DNA of 64,000 bases from contig NZ_QUOK01000004.1 in the NCBI RefSeq assembly GCF_003390325.1, positions 310,001 to 374,000 on the forward strand. The letters are read 5' to 3'. A program made the position numbers and the translations under genes. Positions 35,520 through 44,155 of this stretch are shown here, in pieces. The DNA comes from Rhodohalobacter sp. SW132. Its GTDB lineage: Bacteria; Bacteroidota; Rhodothermia; Balneolales; Balneolaceae. Positions within the stretch are counted from its first letter, which is position 1; the number at the start of each line of letters is the position of its first letter. The notes under the pieces were generated by a model. The model was given only the letters and a program-made list of their open reading frames with translations. It was not told where the DNA came from and did no database searches.

Positions 35520-36676
35520 TGACACCGGTTCTTGAAATTTATGTATTCACTTAACGCATACAGCATCCAGGCCTGCCCCCAACGAACGTAATTCACTTTA
35601 TTAACAAACAGCGGGTATTTCTGATAATAAAAATAGTTTTTTTCGTAAGAGTAAAAATTTTCAACGGCATAGTGATAAATCCTGTCTATAAATGAATAAT
35701 CAAATTCCAGAGATTTACTGAACTTTGATAGATAATAAATGGCTGATGCCTGGTTGTGAATATCTATAGGATATTTTTTTGGTAACCTCCAGTAAATGGC
35801 TCCATCCGGTGAAACCTGGTTTTCCAAATAAAAATTAAGGCCCCTCTCAATAGTTTTATCAAATTTCTTACTACCTGTTGCATTTTTAAAATTCAAAAGA
35901 CTTGAAATTACATACAGTTGATGAAAATCAGTTTGATATTTCTTACTGTTTCCCTGTAGTGAATAAGGAAACAACCCGTTCTCTTCCTGGTGATAAACAA
36001 TATAATTGAGAAGTTTTTCAGCAAATCCGATCTGTTTACCCGATTCATTCAGTTGATAATTTCTCACCAAAATATCGGATGCAAGTCCAATAGCATTAAA
36101 GACAGTTGTATCTTTTTGTGTATCATAATTTAATTTCAAGCCCTCTCTATGCTCCTGAACTTCTAAATCCATTAAAACAAATTCACTACAGCTCAGTAAT
36201 ACGGATTTAATTTCTTCATCCCGATAATGTTGATAATGGTTAAACAATCCTTCATGAACATATGAGGTTGCGACAACATCTCCTATATTATTATTTCGCA
36301 CTGTTTTCCTGTTTGCATACTCAAATGGCAACCCCCAGCAGGCACCGTGATACCCATCAAATTTATCGTTAAGAATAGATCCAACCAGCATTTTAATTTC
36401 ATCCTCGGATTGACCTATTGAAGATATTTTTAAAAGAGAACTCAGAATCAAGGATTTTCCTTTTGGAATAAGCGTTTTTTCCACACCCATTGCCGGGCGA
36501 AAGTTTACAGGGCTTCTTTTATTCACCTGCGTCAAATAAAAAAGAACACGGTGGGGTAATTTCTTCCAGGCTTTATCCCCACAGTTCAGCAGGTCATAGG
36601 GATCATACCCTTTAAAATCTTTATCCCTGACTTTTTCATAACAATCACTATAAATCTGCACCGGGTTATTTTGCAT
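35516..36676 (-). CDS. Alpha/alpha-toroid protein, polysaccharide locus accessory
   Basis: Cytoplasmic 386-residue protein that looks like an (alpha/alpha) toroid: repeated helical pairs with aromatic and Gly turn residues (CWGLPFEYAN, VVATSYVHEGLFNHYQHY, YHQEENGLFPYSLQ, ISSLLNFKNATG, YWRLPKKYPIDIHNQASAIYYL, WGQAWMLYALSEY). Similar proteins in surface-polysaccharide clusters carry misleading annotations such as delta-aminolevulinate dehydratase. The fold is that of glycan-processing toroids, and the Trp/Tyr/His-rich central cavity supports a carbohydrate role. It overlaps the HAD gene by 11 bases and the ATP-grasp gene as ATGA. No catalytic acid can be assigned by eye. Confidence 0.7.
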   Translation of the reverse strand: MQNNPVQIYSDCYEKVRDKDFKGYDPYDLLNCGDKAWKKLPHRVLFYLTQVNKRSPVNFRPAMGVEKTLIPKGKSLILSSLLKISSIGQSEDEIKMLVGSILNDKFDGYHGACWGLPFEYANRKTVRNNNIGDVVATSYVHEGLFNHYQHYRDEEIKSVLLSCSEFVLMDLEVQEHREGLKLNYDTQKDTTVFNAIGLASDILVRNYQLNESGKQIGFAEKLLNYIVYHQEENGLFPYSLQGNSKKYQTDFHQLYVISSLLNFKNATGSKKFDKTIERGLNFYLENQVSPDGAIYWRLPKKYPIDIHNQASAIYYLSKFSKSLEFDYSFIDRIYHYAVENFYSYEKNYFYYQKYPLFVNKVNYVRWGQAWMLYALSEYINFKNRCQ

Positions 36677-37226
36677 CTTTGATCTTAAATGGTTCTATCA
36701 GTTCACTTTTTTTAAAAAGTGACAATAATTTTTCGTCAGTTATGCTGTCAGAAATTGCATATTCATAGTTATAAGTATCTTTAGGGAAATGATGCAGCAG
36801 ATAATCAATCTTTCCCTTGCCATGGATATGCATGAAGGTTTTTGTATCATTTTCAAAGTGGCTACCCTTTGCATTTATCTGTAACCGTTCACCTAATATT
36901 CTGACATAATTATCTGGAGAGGCACTTAATATCAGCAACTCAAATTCATCGCCAACAAATTCACTTTTTAATTTATTTAATAGTGGTTCATTTAAAAAAC
37001 TTGTCAAATTTCCGGTTAAATTATTCAGTTCAGGATCTTCTTCCAAAATTAACCGGATGGTATATTTTTTAAAATCCTCGAGTCGAATGAACCGAAAGCG
37101 CCTCAGCCATTTGAGAATAAGTGCATAAAAAGAACCGTTTTTAATTTTTTTATTGATATAAAACCGAAAACTGTCTACACCTATGAGTGTATGATCAAGA
37201 TCAATGACAACTAATTTTTTCTTCAC
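36666..37226 (-). CDS. HAD family hydrolase
   Basis: Cytoplasmic 186-residue HAD-superfamily phosphatase. Motif I is VVIDLDHTLIG with the nucleophile Asp near residue 9, motif II LLILSAS, motif III the Lys in IHGKGK, and motif IV AISDSITDEKLL. The cap is a short helical insert (INKKIKNGSFYALILKWLRRFRF), as in class I enzymes. It should remove phosphate from a sugar-phosphate or a lipid-linked intermediate. The GTG start at 37226 lies inside the end of the deacetylase gene (26-base overlap), so translation is coupled; a start further downstream would remove motif I. It also overlaps the alpha/alpha-toroid gene. Substrate unknown. Confidence 0.85.
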   Translation of the reverse strand: MKKKLVVIDLDHTLIGVDSFRFYINKKIKNGSFYALILKWLRRFRFIRLEDFKKYTIRLILEEDPELNNLTGNLTSFLNEPLLNKLKSEFVGDEFELLILSASPDNYVRILGERLQINAKGSHFENDTKTFMHIHGKGKIDYLLHHFPKDTYNYEYAISDSITDEKLLSLFKKSELIEPFKIKDAK

Positions 37227-38061
37227 TATTCAATTTATTTACGATTTCGTCACAGGTTAAAAATTCAGCACCTCTTTTTTTCCCTTCCTTAATAATTTCC
37301 TCATATACCCAGGCATATCCCGGAAACTCCTCTTCATTGAACATTCTCTGGTGCCAAAGGATGGTGAACGGCACCTCATGTTTCTCCGAGTGGTCCATCC
37401 ATTTGATTGCAAGTTTTAACGCTTTTTGAGGGTTATGGCCGGCTTCGCTAAATAGGTAGCACTCCATCAGGGTTAACGGTATTACAAACAGCCCACTTTT
37501 TTTATGGGTAAAGGGCGCTATGCGATCATCTTTATACCCAATACCATCCGTTCGGCCAAGTGACGCATCATACTCAAACCCCGCTTTTTTGTGTAACTCC
37601 CAGGTCAGCGGTTCTTCCATATTTAGGTAATGCTGGCGTATTCCTGAAACACTATGGCCAAGAATTTGCTCAAGGTGATCCTTTTCCTGTTTCAAAAGTT
37701 CCAGGTTCTTATAGGACAGGTAACTGCCATGTACGCCTATTTCCCAGCCTCCGGCATCCATATCCCGGATCACCTTTTGTATCTCTTTGTTTTGATAGCT
37801 GTACCGGCCATACGCCAGTTTCCAGGTGGTTGGTTTTGACCATGTAGCCGGCATGGTTTCTTCTAAAAAAAAGGTGGTTGACCGCACCCCATATTTTTCC
37901 TCGATGCCCATCATTTTTTCAAACATCCAGTAGGGGTTGTTGCCCTTTAAAAACGGTCTGAATCCTGAGATTCTCCCCTTCCTCAGATCATGCGTGATAT
38001 ACTGCCATGATTTTGATATACGGTCAATATCGTGAGTCAGGCAGATCTGCAGGTTACTCAT
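37201..38061 (-). CDS. Polysaccharide deacetylase family protein
   Basis: 286-residue NodB-like protein, a second deacetylase of this locus. The metal-binding motif is LTHDID at 8-13, GWEIGVHGSYLS is the second motif, RQHYLNMEEP is the third, and PFTILWHQRMFNEEEF is the region with the conserved His near the end. It is close to the LPS/PEP-CTERM-associated deacetylases that act on intracellular or periplasmic precursors. No signal peptide is visible. It overlaps the upstream GT4 gene as ATGA and the downstream HAD gene by 26 bases. It may deacetylate the monosaccharide or a polymer unit; the acceptor is unknown. Confidence 0.87.
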   Translation of the reverse strand: MSNLQICLTHDIDRISKSWQYITHDLRKGRISGFRPFLKGNNPYWMFEKMMGIEEKYGVRSTTFFLEETMPATWSKPTTWKLAYGRYSYQNKEIQKVIRDMDAGGWEIGVHGSYLSYKNLELLKQEKDHLEQILGHSVSGIRQHYLNMEEPLTWELHKKAGFEYDASLGRTDGIGYKDDRIAPFTHKKSGLFVIPLTLMECYLFSEAGHNPQKALKLAIKWMDHSEKHEVPFTILWHQRMFNEEEFPGYAWVYEEIIKEGKKRGAEFLTCDEIVNKLNSEEKISCH

Positions 38062-39140
38062 ACACGTTCCTCCACTACATCATCAATAATTTTCTCCAAG
38101 CGTGCAGCTACTTTGCTTGCATAAAAATGTTCTTTCGCATAATTGTAGTTATACTCCGACATCTCTTTCATCAGCTCCGGCCTGCCCAGCAGATATTCAA
38201 TCTTCTCTGCGATATGCTCCGGTTCTCGGTTATCCAGGAACAGCCCCATTTTGCCATCTTCGAAAAAGTCGGGAATGCCGCCGACTCTGGTTGTTAGTAC
38301 TGGAAGGCCGAAAGCTATGGCTTCTAATACGGAATTTGGCATGCCTTCGTGATAGGATGGAAATAGGAATAGATCGGCCGATATTAAGCAATTCATTTTA
38401 TCTTCACCTTCCACATACCCTTTCAAGGTAATTCCATCTGTATCAAAATTGTATATATGCTCCTTTAAATTATCCATTGCCGCGCCGTTACCTGCAATAG
38501 TTAATTGAATATCCCTGCCCTGTTTTAAAAGAAGACTTACAGCATCTACAGCTTCGAAAATTCCTTTTGCTTTTTCAATCCTGGAGAGAAACAATAGATT
38601 TTTTACTTCAGACTTTCTTTCCCTGAATTTAAAATCATTCAACAGCTTTTCATCAACAACGGTAGTTTCGGTTGAAATTTGACCTGTGTAACCCCAATCA
38701 CTAAGCTTCTTTTTAAATTCTGATGATAATACTATGATATGATCTGCTTTGAGAAACGTTTTTTGTAACCAAAATCTCAGGATTCTTGAATTATTTATCT
38801 TCTTTTCAAAGGATGGATTCCAGCCTCTGAAAAAAATGATTCTTTTATGCTTTTTAGTTGATAGTAATGAGAAAATTCCATCTCTTACAAACCCACCATA
38901 ACCGAGTGAGCTGCTAATAAGAATGACTCCACTATTTCCATCTTTATACGCTGACTTATAAAAATGGATATAATCGGTTATGAATCGCCATATCTTATTC
39001 TTTTCTGAAGATTTACCACGATAAACATACGTGCAATTTTTATCAAGAAACGGTTTCAGCACTGAATAATAATTCGCTACACCACCGGGATTATCAAGAC
39101 GTGGCACGAGTATAAATTTATTTGCTTTTATTTCAGACAC
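38058..39140 (-). CDS. Glycosyltransferase family 4
   Basis: Cytoplasmic 360-residue GT-B glycosyltransferase of the GT4 family. It has the N-terminal acceptor part (LDNPGGVANYYSVLKPFLD), the linker LLFLSRIEKAKGIFEAVDAV, LTIAGNGAAMDNL, and the donor-binding EX7E motif in LFLFPSYHEGMPNSVLEAIAFGLPVLTTRVGGIPD. It adds a sugar in chain assembly, probably from a nucleotide-activated donor; the sugar is not predictable. The GTG at 39140 is used as start because no ATG of suitable length exists; a later ATG would lose the acceptor loop. It begins the tight run of overlapping genes down to 31978, with an 82-base gap upstream to the ATP-grasp gene. Confidence 0.9.
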   Translation of the reverse strand: MSEIKANKFILVPRLDNPGGVANYYSVLKPFLDKNCTYVYRGKSSEKNKIWRFITDYIHFYKSAYKDGNSGVILISSSLGYGGFVRDGIFSLLSTKKHKRIIFFRGWNPSFEKKINNSRILRFWLQKTFLKADHIIVLSSEFKKKLSDWGYTGQISTETTVVDEKLLNDFKFRERKSEVKNLLFLSRIEKAKGIFEAVDAVSLLLKQGRDIQLTIAGNGAAMDNLKEHIYNFDTDGITLKGYVEGEDKMNCLISADLFLFPSYHEGMPNSVLEAIAFGLPVLTTRVGGIPDFFEDGKMGLFLDNREPEHIAEKIEYLLGRPELMKEMSEYNYNYAKEHFYASKVAARLEKIIDDVVEERV

Positions 39141-39222
39141 TTCTTTTTATAAATTTTTGCATTAAAACTTTTCCCCAAAAAACTAACTACACATATAATT
39201 TTCATCGTAAAACATTAAGTAT

Positions 39223-40287
39223 TCATTGAAATGTAATATTATGTACAATACCTGCCATATCAAGTGCATATTTTAACCGAAGATCGTAACACTGATTTCG
39301 TGCAAAATCACCAAATTCAGAGATCCAATTATTGTCTCTATAAACATATCTCGCAGGCTTCCCATCAATCAGCATTTGATAAGGATCTGATTGTCCAAAA
39401 TAGGTTTGAATTTCGTTTACCAGATATTTACCGTCCGATGTTTCAAATAGATCATATGCTGCACTTTTGATTTCAAGTTTATCTGAAATCTCTTTTACAA
39501 ATTGTAAAACAGATAATGGCGGATTCTCATACCCTTTCAGTTTGGAACCGCTTGCCATCCCACTTTCTGCAATTTTTTTGTGCGCAAAATATGACTCCCC
39601 AATTCGAACTACCCGCCACTCATATTCATGAGGAATAAATTCCTGAAAAAGAATTTCACCCTTTTGACGGTATTGGTAGCGTTTGCGATATGCATTCAGT
39701 TTTTTTAGTAGTACACCTGGATTTGTTATTTTATTCCAGGTTCTGGAAAGTTTATTCCCCTGCCTTAGATTTGGCCCAATTCGTTTTGGAAAACCCCTTC
39801 CTTTAAAAACTTCATAAACGAGTTTCTCTGCTTCAATTTTATTCCTAAGAAATTTTATACCAACACCGCCTGCACCTGAATTTGATTTAGCAATTATTGG
39901 ATAGGATTTTGATTCATTAAAGATATAGTCAAGCCCTTTTTCGTATTCTGTATAATAGTATGTCTTGGGATGAGGAATATCATTTTCAACCAATATTTTT
40001 TGTAACTCAGGTTTGTTCTCATAGATTTTTATTGCTTTAAAGTCAGGATAAATCGGGACATCGTAATTTTTCAAGACTTGAAGATGTATTTCATCATATT
40101 TTCTTTTTTTATAAATATCAAAAGAGTTAGGACATCCTATTACAATATTCGGTTTAAATTGAGAAATCTTAGTATTCCAATCTTCTTCAATTTTTGAGCA
40201 AACATAATCTGCTTGGATTCTTTCAAGTGCATTAATCCATTTTGATGAAAATGTTGACTCATTATCCGATATAATTAATACAGTCAT
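39223..40287 (-). CDS. ATP-grasp domain protein
   Basis: Cytoplasmic 354-residue ATP-grasp protein, unrelated in detail to the one at 34365. Seen are an N-terminal pre-ATP-grasp part (IGCPNSFDIYKK), YPIIAKSNSGAGGVGIKFL for the ATP-binding loop, LFQEFIPHEYEWRVVRIG for the second ATP contact and YDLFETSDGKYLVNEIQTYFG for the metal-binding Glu/Asn. It may ligate an amino acid or other acid onto a polymer sugar, or form an activated intermediate. The AT content is high, as in the neighbouring Wzy, GT2 and Wzx genes. It starts about 200 bases after the Wzy gene, with a relic of another wzy in the gap. Confidence 0.83.
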   Translation of the reverse strand: MTVLIISDNESTFSSKWINALERIQADYVCSKIEEDWNTKISQFKPNIVIGCPNSFDIYKKRKYDEIHLQVLKNYDVPIYPDFKAIKIYENKPELQKILVENDIPHPKTYYYTEYEKGLDYIFNESKSYPIIAKSNSGAGGVGIKFLRNKIEAEKLVYEVFKGRGFPKRIGPNLRQGNKLSRTWNKITNPGVLLKKLNAYRKRYQYRQKGEILFQEFIPHEYEWRVVRIGESYFAHKKIAESGMASGSKLKGYENPPLSVLQFVKEISDKLEIKSAAYDLFETSDGKYLVNEIQTYFGQSDPYQMLIDGKPARYVYRDNNWISEFGDFARNQCYDLRLKYALDMAGIVHNITFQ

Positions 40288-40333
40288 ACAATTATTAACT
40301 ATTACTGTTTATAAACTAATTTATTCATCTGAA

Positions 40334-40444
40334 CTATTCAGATAAACTATTCATTGAACTTATGATACCACTCATGAACAGCATTAATAGTCCTCTTAAT
40401 CCATAATTAGACCATTCACCAACTATTGCAAATAACAAAGCCAT
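40334..40444 (-). pseudogene. Relic of the 3' end of another O-antigen polymerase gene
   Basis: A 36-codon frame that reads MALLFAIVGEWSNYGLRGLL, then MLFMSGIISSMNSLSE and a stop. It matches the C-terminal pattern of the intact polymerase just upstream (SGGWGNITFRTFIMLYLGA), which has the same G-W-N-R-M-L spacing. It lies in frame with the intact gene, 14 codons after its TAA. It is too short to be functional and reads as a leftover of a former polymerase allele. Confidence 0.5.
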
Positions 40445-40486
40445 TACTTTTTTTTGTATAATATTGAATTCAGTACAATGTACGTT

Positions 40487-41731
40487 TTACTCGCTTTTTT
40501 CATTAAGATAAATAGTCTTCATTACACCTAAACAAGCTCCCAAATAAAGCATTATAAATGTTCTAAAAGTAATATTTCCCCACCCACCAGAAATAGACAT
40601 CAGCAATGACATTATAATGACTACAAAAATTATGGTTTTTAATTCCCGTATCTCTCTTATATCCTTTAAATGTTTGTAGTACTTATTATTTTCCAGAAGA
40701 ATCATTATATGCAACCATAGATATAAAAACAGTCCAATTAAACCAGCTCCATATAAATAAACTGAATAATCAACATGAATAGACCTATTGAATCCAAAAC
40801 CTGGCAAAACTCCCACATGATCAAATAAATCTTTTCCAAAAAAAGTTGATAAAATTCCATCTTCAGACACAACTTCCACTGTTGTAATAAACTCACCTAC
40901 CCTATCAGTTCTTTCTTCAGCTATCTGCTGAATATTGCCCATTCTCTCGATCAAATCTCTCCTGTGTTCATAACGATCTAATAATACATTAATATAAATG
41001 GGTGAAGTTATAAGTAATATCAATCCAGATATAACTATATATTTGGAGATTCTTATTTTATAAGGGCTATAATAAATATATGTAAGTAACCCTGCAATAA
41101 GTGCAAGTAATGCACCTCTTTTAAAACCAATGACAACAATTAATAAAGTTGTTATAGTGATGAATAATAGCACATATTTATTAGACGCATAATTTTCCTT
41201 TTCATCTATAAACATGGTGTAGTAAACAGGCACTGCAACCAGTAGTATCAACATATCTTTAACAATATTGACATTTGTTTGACCAGTATAAAAAGTGCCC
41301 TCTAAATAAGTAGATATTCCAATGCCAAGTATATTTGAAATAATAATATATATACAGATTAAAGTTAGTATATATATGTAAGTTCTATTCAGCATTTCAA
41401 ATCGCCTAACGGAATTAACCACATAATAACCAATAGGAAGCATCATAAGAGTAATGTATACTCTTGAAAACATTGTCAGTGAGTAAGCAGGATTCTGTGA
41501 AAAGAGAGCCAATAAAAATAGGTAAATTAAAAATAAATAAACATATAAGGTAAGTCTGTTTAATTTTAAATTGCTTAATAAAAAATATGTTACGAATATT
41601 ATAGCAACATATCCTCTTATCAACCCTAAATGAATATTCCCTCTTGCCCCTGATTCAACAAGCAAAACTACACTATTAAGTAGCAGAATTGCAATAACAA
41701 TCCAAAATTCAAATTTACTCTTCAACTTCAT
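40487..41731 (-). CDS. O-antigen ligase/polymerase family membrane protein (Wzy-like)
   Basis: Inner-membrane protein of 414 residues with about eleven hydrophobic segments. The large loop before the C-terminal helices carries the usual polymerase feature (DRYEHRRDLIERMGNIQQIAEERTDRVGEFITTVEVV, then LPGFGFNRSIHVDYSVYLYGAG), similar to the periplasmic loop of O-antigen polymerases and ligases. As a single such gene next to Wzx and Wzc it is probably the polymerase. Sequence conservation in this family is poor, so the call rests on topology and position. It is AT-rich, with a 33-base gap to the upstream GT2 gene. The stop is followed by a relic of a related gene end. Confidence 0.8.
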   Translation of the reverse strand: MKLKSKFEFWIVIAILLLNSVVLLVESGARGNIHLGLIRGYVAIIFVTYFLLSNLKLNRLTLYVYLFLIYLFLLALFSQNPAYSLTMFSRVYITLMMLPIGYYVVNSVRRFEMLNRTYIYILTLICIYIIISNILGIGISTYLEGTFYTGQTNVNIVKDMLILLVAVPVYYTMFIDEKENYASNKYVLLFITITTLLIVVIGFKRGALLALIAGLLTYIYYSPYKIRISKYIVISGLILLITSPIYINVLLDRYEHRRDLIERMGNIQQIAEERTDRVGEFITTVEVVSEDGILSTFFGKDLFDHVGVLPGFGFNRSIHVDYSVYLYGAGLIGLFLYLWLHIMILLENNKYYKHLKDIREIRELKTIIFVVIIMSLLMSISGGWGNITFRTFIMLYLGACLGVMKTIYLNEKSE

Positions 41732-41764
41732 AATTTCAACTTCCGAATAATGAAATATTAATGT

Positions 41765-42598
41765 TTACAGATTGTTTTTCATGTGATCGTGAACTTTAAA
41801 TACCTCTCTAAGTTGTATGCTAAAAAGTAAAGATCTTATTTTTTTTTGATATCTTTTCTTTAGATAATGTTTAGCATCTTTCTTTTTACCATCAGGACAA
41901 AATCTGGATACATTTGCAATTAATGAATCAAAGTAAGGTAGGTTAGCATCTCTGTTCCGATCACTTACTCTTCCTTCAACTGTTTTCTTATGTAATGCAC
42001 CGGGAAAATTATAAAATGCAACTTTATAGTTTAACGCAATTTTAAACCACATATCTAAATCCGGACCATGGTTAAGTGATGTATTAAAAAAACCAACTTT
42101 TTTAAAAACATCTTTTCTTATCACCACAGTATCAGAACTCGCAATTGATGATTTTGCTGATCTAATAAGATAATCTTCAACAAGACCTTTGTAGTTATTT
42201 TTCAAACCAATAAAGCGTTTTCTCTTAATTTTATCTGGGTATTCTAAATTATATCCACTGCAGTACATGCCCGCCTCAGGATATTCTTTTATTAAATCAA
42301 CCATATTCAATAGATAATCATCATACCAGATATCGTCAGCATCCAAAAATGAAATCAGTTTGTAATTAGCTTCTTCAATACCTCTATTTCTTGCAGTTGC
42401 CTCTCCACCATTATTTTTATTAACCAATTTCACTTTCTCATCTTTTATATCCCTGACCTTATTAACACTGTTATCAGTTGACCCATCATTAACTACAATA
42501 ATTTCAAAATTCTTATACTTCTGATTAAGAACTGAGTGTATAGTTTCTGTTATATACTTTTCTTTATTATAAAGTGGAACTATTACAGATATATACAT
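41765..42598 (-). CDS. Glycosyltransferase family 2
   Basis: Cytoplasmic 277-residue GT-A enzyme. The start ISVIVPLYNKEKYITETIHSVLNQKYKNFEIIVVNDGSTDNS is the classical nucleotide-sugar binding part, and ISFLDADDIWYDDYLLNMVDL holds the DxD motif. The tail is helical and basic. It adds one residue during repeat-unit assembly on the lipid carrier. It lies between Wzx and Wzy on the minus strand with short gaps (14 and 33 bases), an arrangement typical of O-unit assembly. AT-rich like its neighbours. Confidence 0.92.
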   Translation of the reverse strand: MYISVIVPLYNKEKYITETIHSVLNQKYKNFEIIVVNDGSTDNSVNKVRDIKDEKVKLVNKNNGGEATARNRGIEEANYKLISFLDADDIWYDDYLLNMVDLIKEYPEAGMYCSGYNLEYPDKIKRKRFIGLKNNYKGLVEDYLIRSAKSSIASSDTVVIRKDVFKKVGFFNTSLNHGPDLDMWFKIALNYKVAFYNFPGALHKKTVEGRVSDRNRDANLPYFDSLIANVSRFCPDGKKKDAKHYLKKRYQKKIRSLLFSIQLREVFKVHDHMKNNL

Positions 42599-42611
42599 AT
42601 TGTAATCTACT

Positions 42612-43913
42612 CTATTGCTTTGGTTTTATTATTGAAAATATTGCGTAACTACTATAAGTATAATATATACTCATGAAGATAGTATATAGAATCAAGGTTG
42701 AATAAATTTCATATTCAAAGAAATATGATAATGTAAATGGTATAGTCGCCAATAGTATCTTAGAAAGATTTATTTTAAAATAGATGTTTTGCAGATTTAA
42801 AACATTTAATATGTTTATAAATGGTAGACTAAGAAATTGAAAGAATAAATAAATTGTGAGGATACTAGTAATTAATCCTGCTTGGTACCATTCACTTCCA
42901 AAAATAAGTTGAAACAGAAAGGGTGAACCGAAAAGCAAAATGGTACACGGAAGAATACTTACTATTGCTAATCGCTTGAGAATATTTATTGATAAATTGT
43001 AAATTTTTTCAGAATTATCTTTTCCAATCCTGGCAATTTCACTATAAAATGCTTGACCTGTTGATCTTCCCAAAAGCCCTATAGGAATGCCTATAACTGT
43101 CATCGCTAAACCCAATTGTCCAGTGGTATTAGAACCAAATTGGAATGCAAAATATAGCACTGGAATTTTACCTGCTACTATTAAAAGGAATTGTGACGGT
43201 AAGCTATACATCGGGAGTTCCTTATAATATCGGAGTAAGAAGAAAATCTTTTTGAAAGTAACTTTATACCAATAATTTCTAAAATCTTTTAAGAATATTT
43301 TTAGAAAAGCTAATATTCCACCTGCCTTCTTGAGAACAACTCCAATTAATAAACCAATTGGTTTCAATCCAAATAAACCTAATCCGATTTTGGCACTTGC
43401 AGAAAATACGGATTGCCAAACACTTGTTTTTGCAACTACATCAAAAGATTTTTTTCGGATTGCCCATTGTGACAATAATTCAAAAATTGACGCCCCAGCC
43501 AAACCCAATATAAGTAACCACCAGTAAGAAGTGATTTCAACCATGTTAAAAAATGCGAAAATCAACTCTCCATAAAATAAAAGTATTATAGTACAGAAAA
43601 GTGTTATCAAACCAATTAAACTTAGTATCAGAATAAATAAATTAAATGCTAATTCATCGCTTTTTGGTAAAAGTAATGCAACTATATATCGCATGTCTGC
43701 AAAAACAAGAAGTATCACCAGAGCTGCCGTAAATACAGCAAGAATTCCAAAATGTTCAGGTGTATAAATTCTTGTAATAAATGGCATTGCTGCTAACCCA
43801 ATAATTTTGGCAATACCAGTTCCCGACGCAAGAATACTCATGTTTTTGAAAACATTTTTTGTAGAACCTTCACCAAGAACTTTATTAAATATATTTTTAA
43901 TTATTCTATGCAA
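42612..43913 (-). CDS. Polysaccharide flippase (Wzx, MOP/PST family)
   Basis: Inner-membrane protein of 433 residues with about 12-14 hydrophobic segments. The N-terminal part matches the Wzx/PST family (NMSILASGTGIAKIIGLAAMPFITRIYTPEHFGILAVFTA), and FGSNTTGQLGLAMTVIGIPIGLLGRSTGQAFYSEI is typical of the central part. It flips the lipid-linked repeat unit across the membrane. The exact start is uncertain: the given 43913 is a TTG, the next Met is at 43841, and no ATG lies between the upstream stop and that point. The 5' end borders a relic of a DegT gene (43985), so the gene may have been truncated or its start displaced during a recombination. Confidence 0.9.
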   Translation of the reverse strand: MHRIIKNIFNKVLGEGSTKNVFKNMSILASGTGIAKIIGLAAMPFITRIYTPEHFGILAVFTAALVILLVFADMRYIVALLLPKSDELAFNLFILILSLIGLITLFCTIILLFYGELIFAFFNMVEITSYWWLLILGLAGASIFELLSQWAIRKKSFDVVAKTSVWQSVFSASAKIGLGLFGLKPIGLLIGVVLKKAGGILAFLKIFLKDFRNYWYKVTFKKIFFLLRYYKELPMYSLPSQFLLIVAGKIPVLYFAFQFGSNTTGQLGLAMTVIGIPIGLLGRSTGQAFYSEIARIGKDNSEKIYNLSINILKRLAIVSILPCTILLFGSPFLFQLIFGSEWYQAGLITSILTIYLFFQFLSLPFINILNVLNLQNIYFKINLSKILLATIPFTLSYFFEYEIYSTLILYTIFMSIYYTYSSYAIFSIIKPKQ

Positions 43914-43984
43914 TAAAGCTATTCTTAAGTTGAGGATTAAATTCTTAAAGTATTCAGTAGTTACAGTTCACAGTGTGTCATTGG

Positions 43985-44137
43985 TCATATATTCTCAATT
44001 ATTTCACCTCTGATTTCATTCTGATCATCAATGTTGAGGAATGGATGCATGGGCAAACTCATCACTTCCTTTGAAGCCTTTTCGGACTCTGGAAAATCAC
44101 CATATGTATAGCCTAAATGTTCGAATACCGGCTGCTC
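43985..44137 (-). pseudogene. Relic of the 3' end of a DegT/DnrJ/EryC1 aminotransferase gene
   Basis: Fifty codons and a stop that match the C-terminus of the intact aminotransferase just upstream: EQPVFEHLGYTYGDFPESEK then ASKEVMSLPMHPFL against the intact EQPVFEHLGHEYGDFPESEK and ASREVLSLPMHPFL. By eye 36 of 50 residues are identical. Both copies end near the same sequence (CAGTGTGTCA). The remainder of the relic's gene is missing, so it reads as the broken end of a second allele. Confidence 0.85.
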
Positions 44138-44155
44138 TTTACAGTGTGTCAGTGT

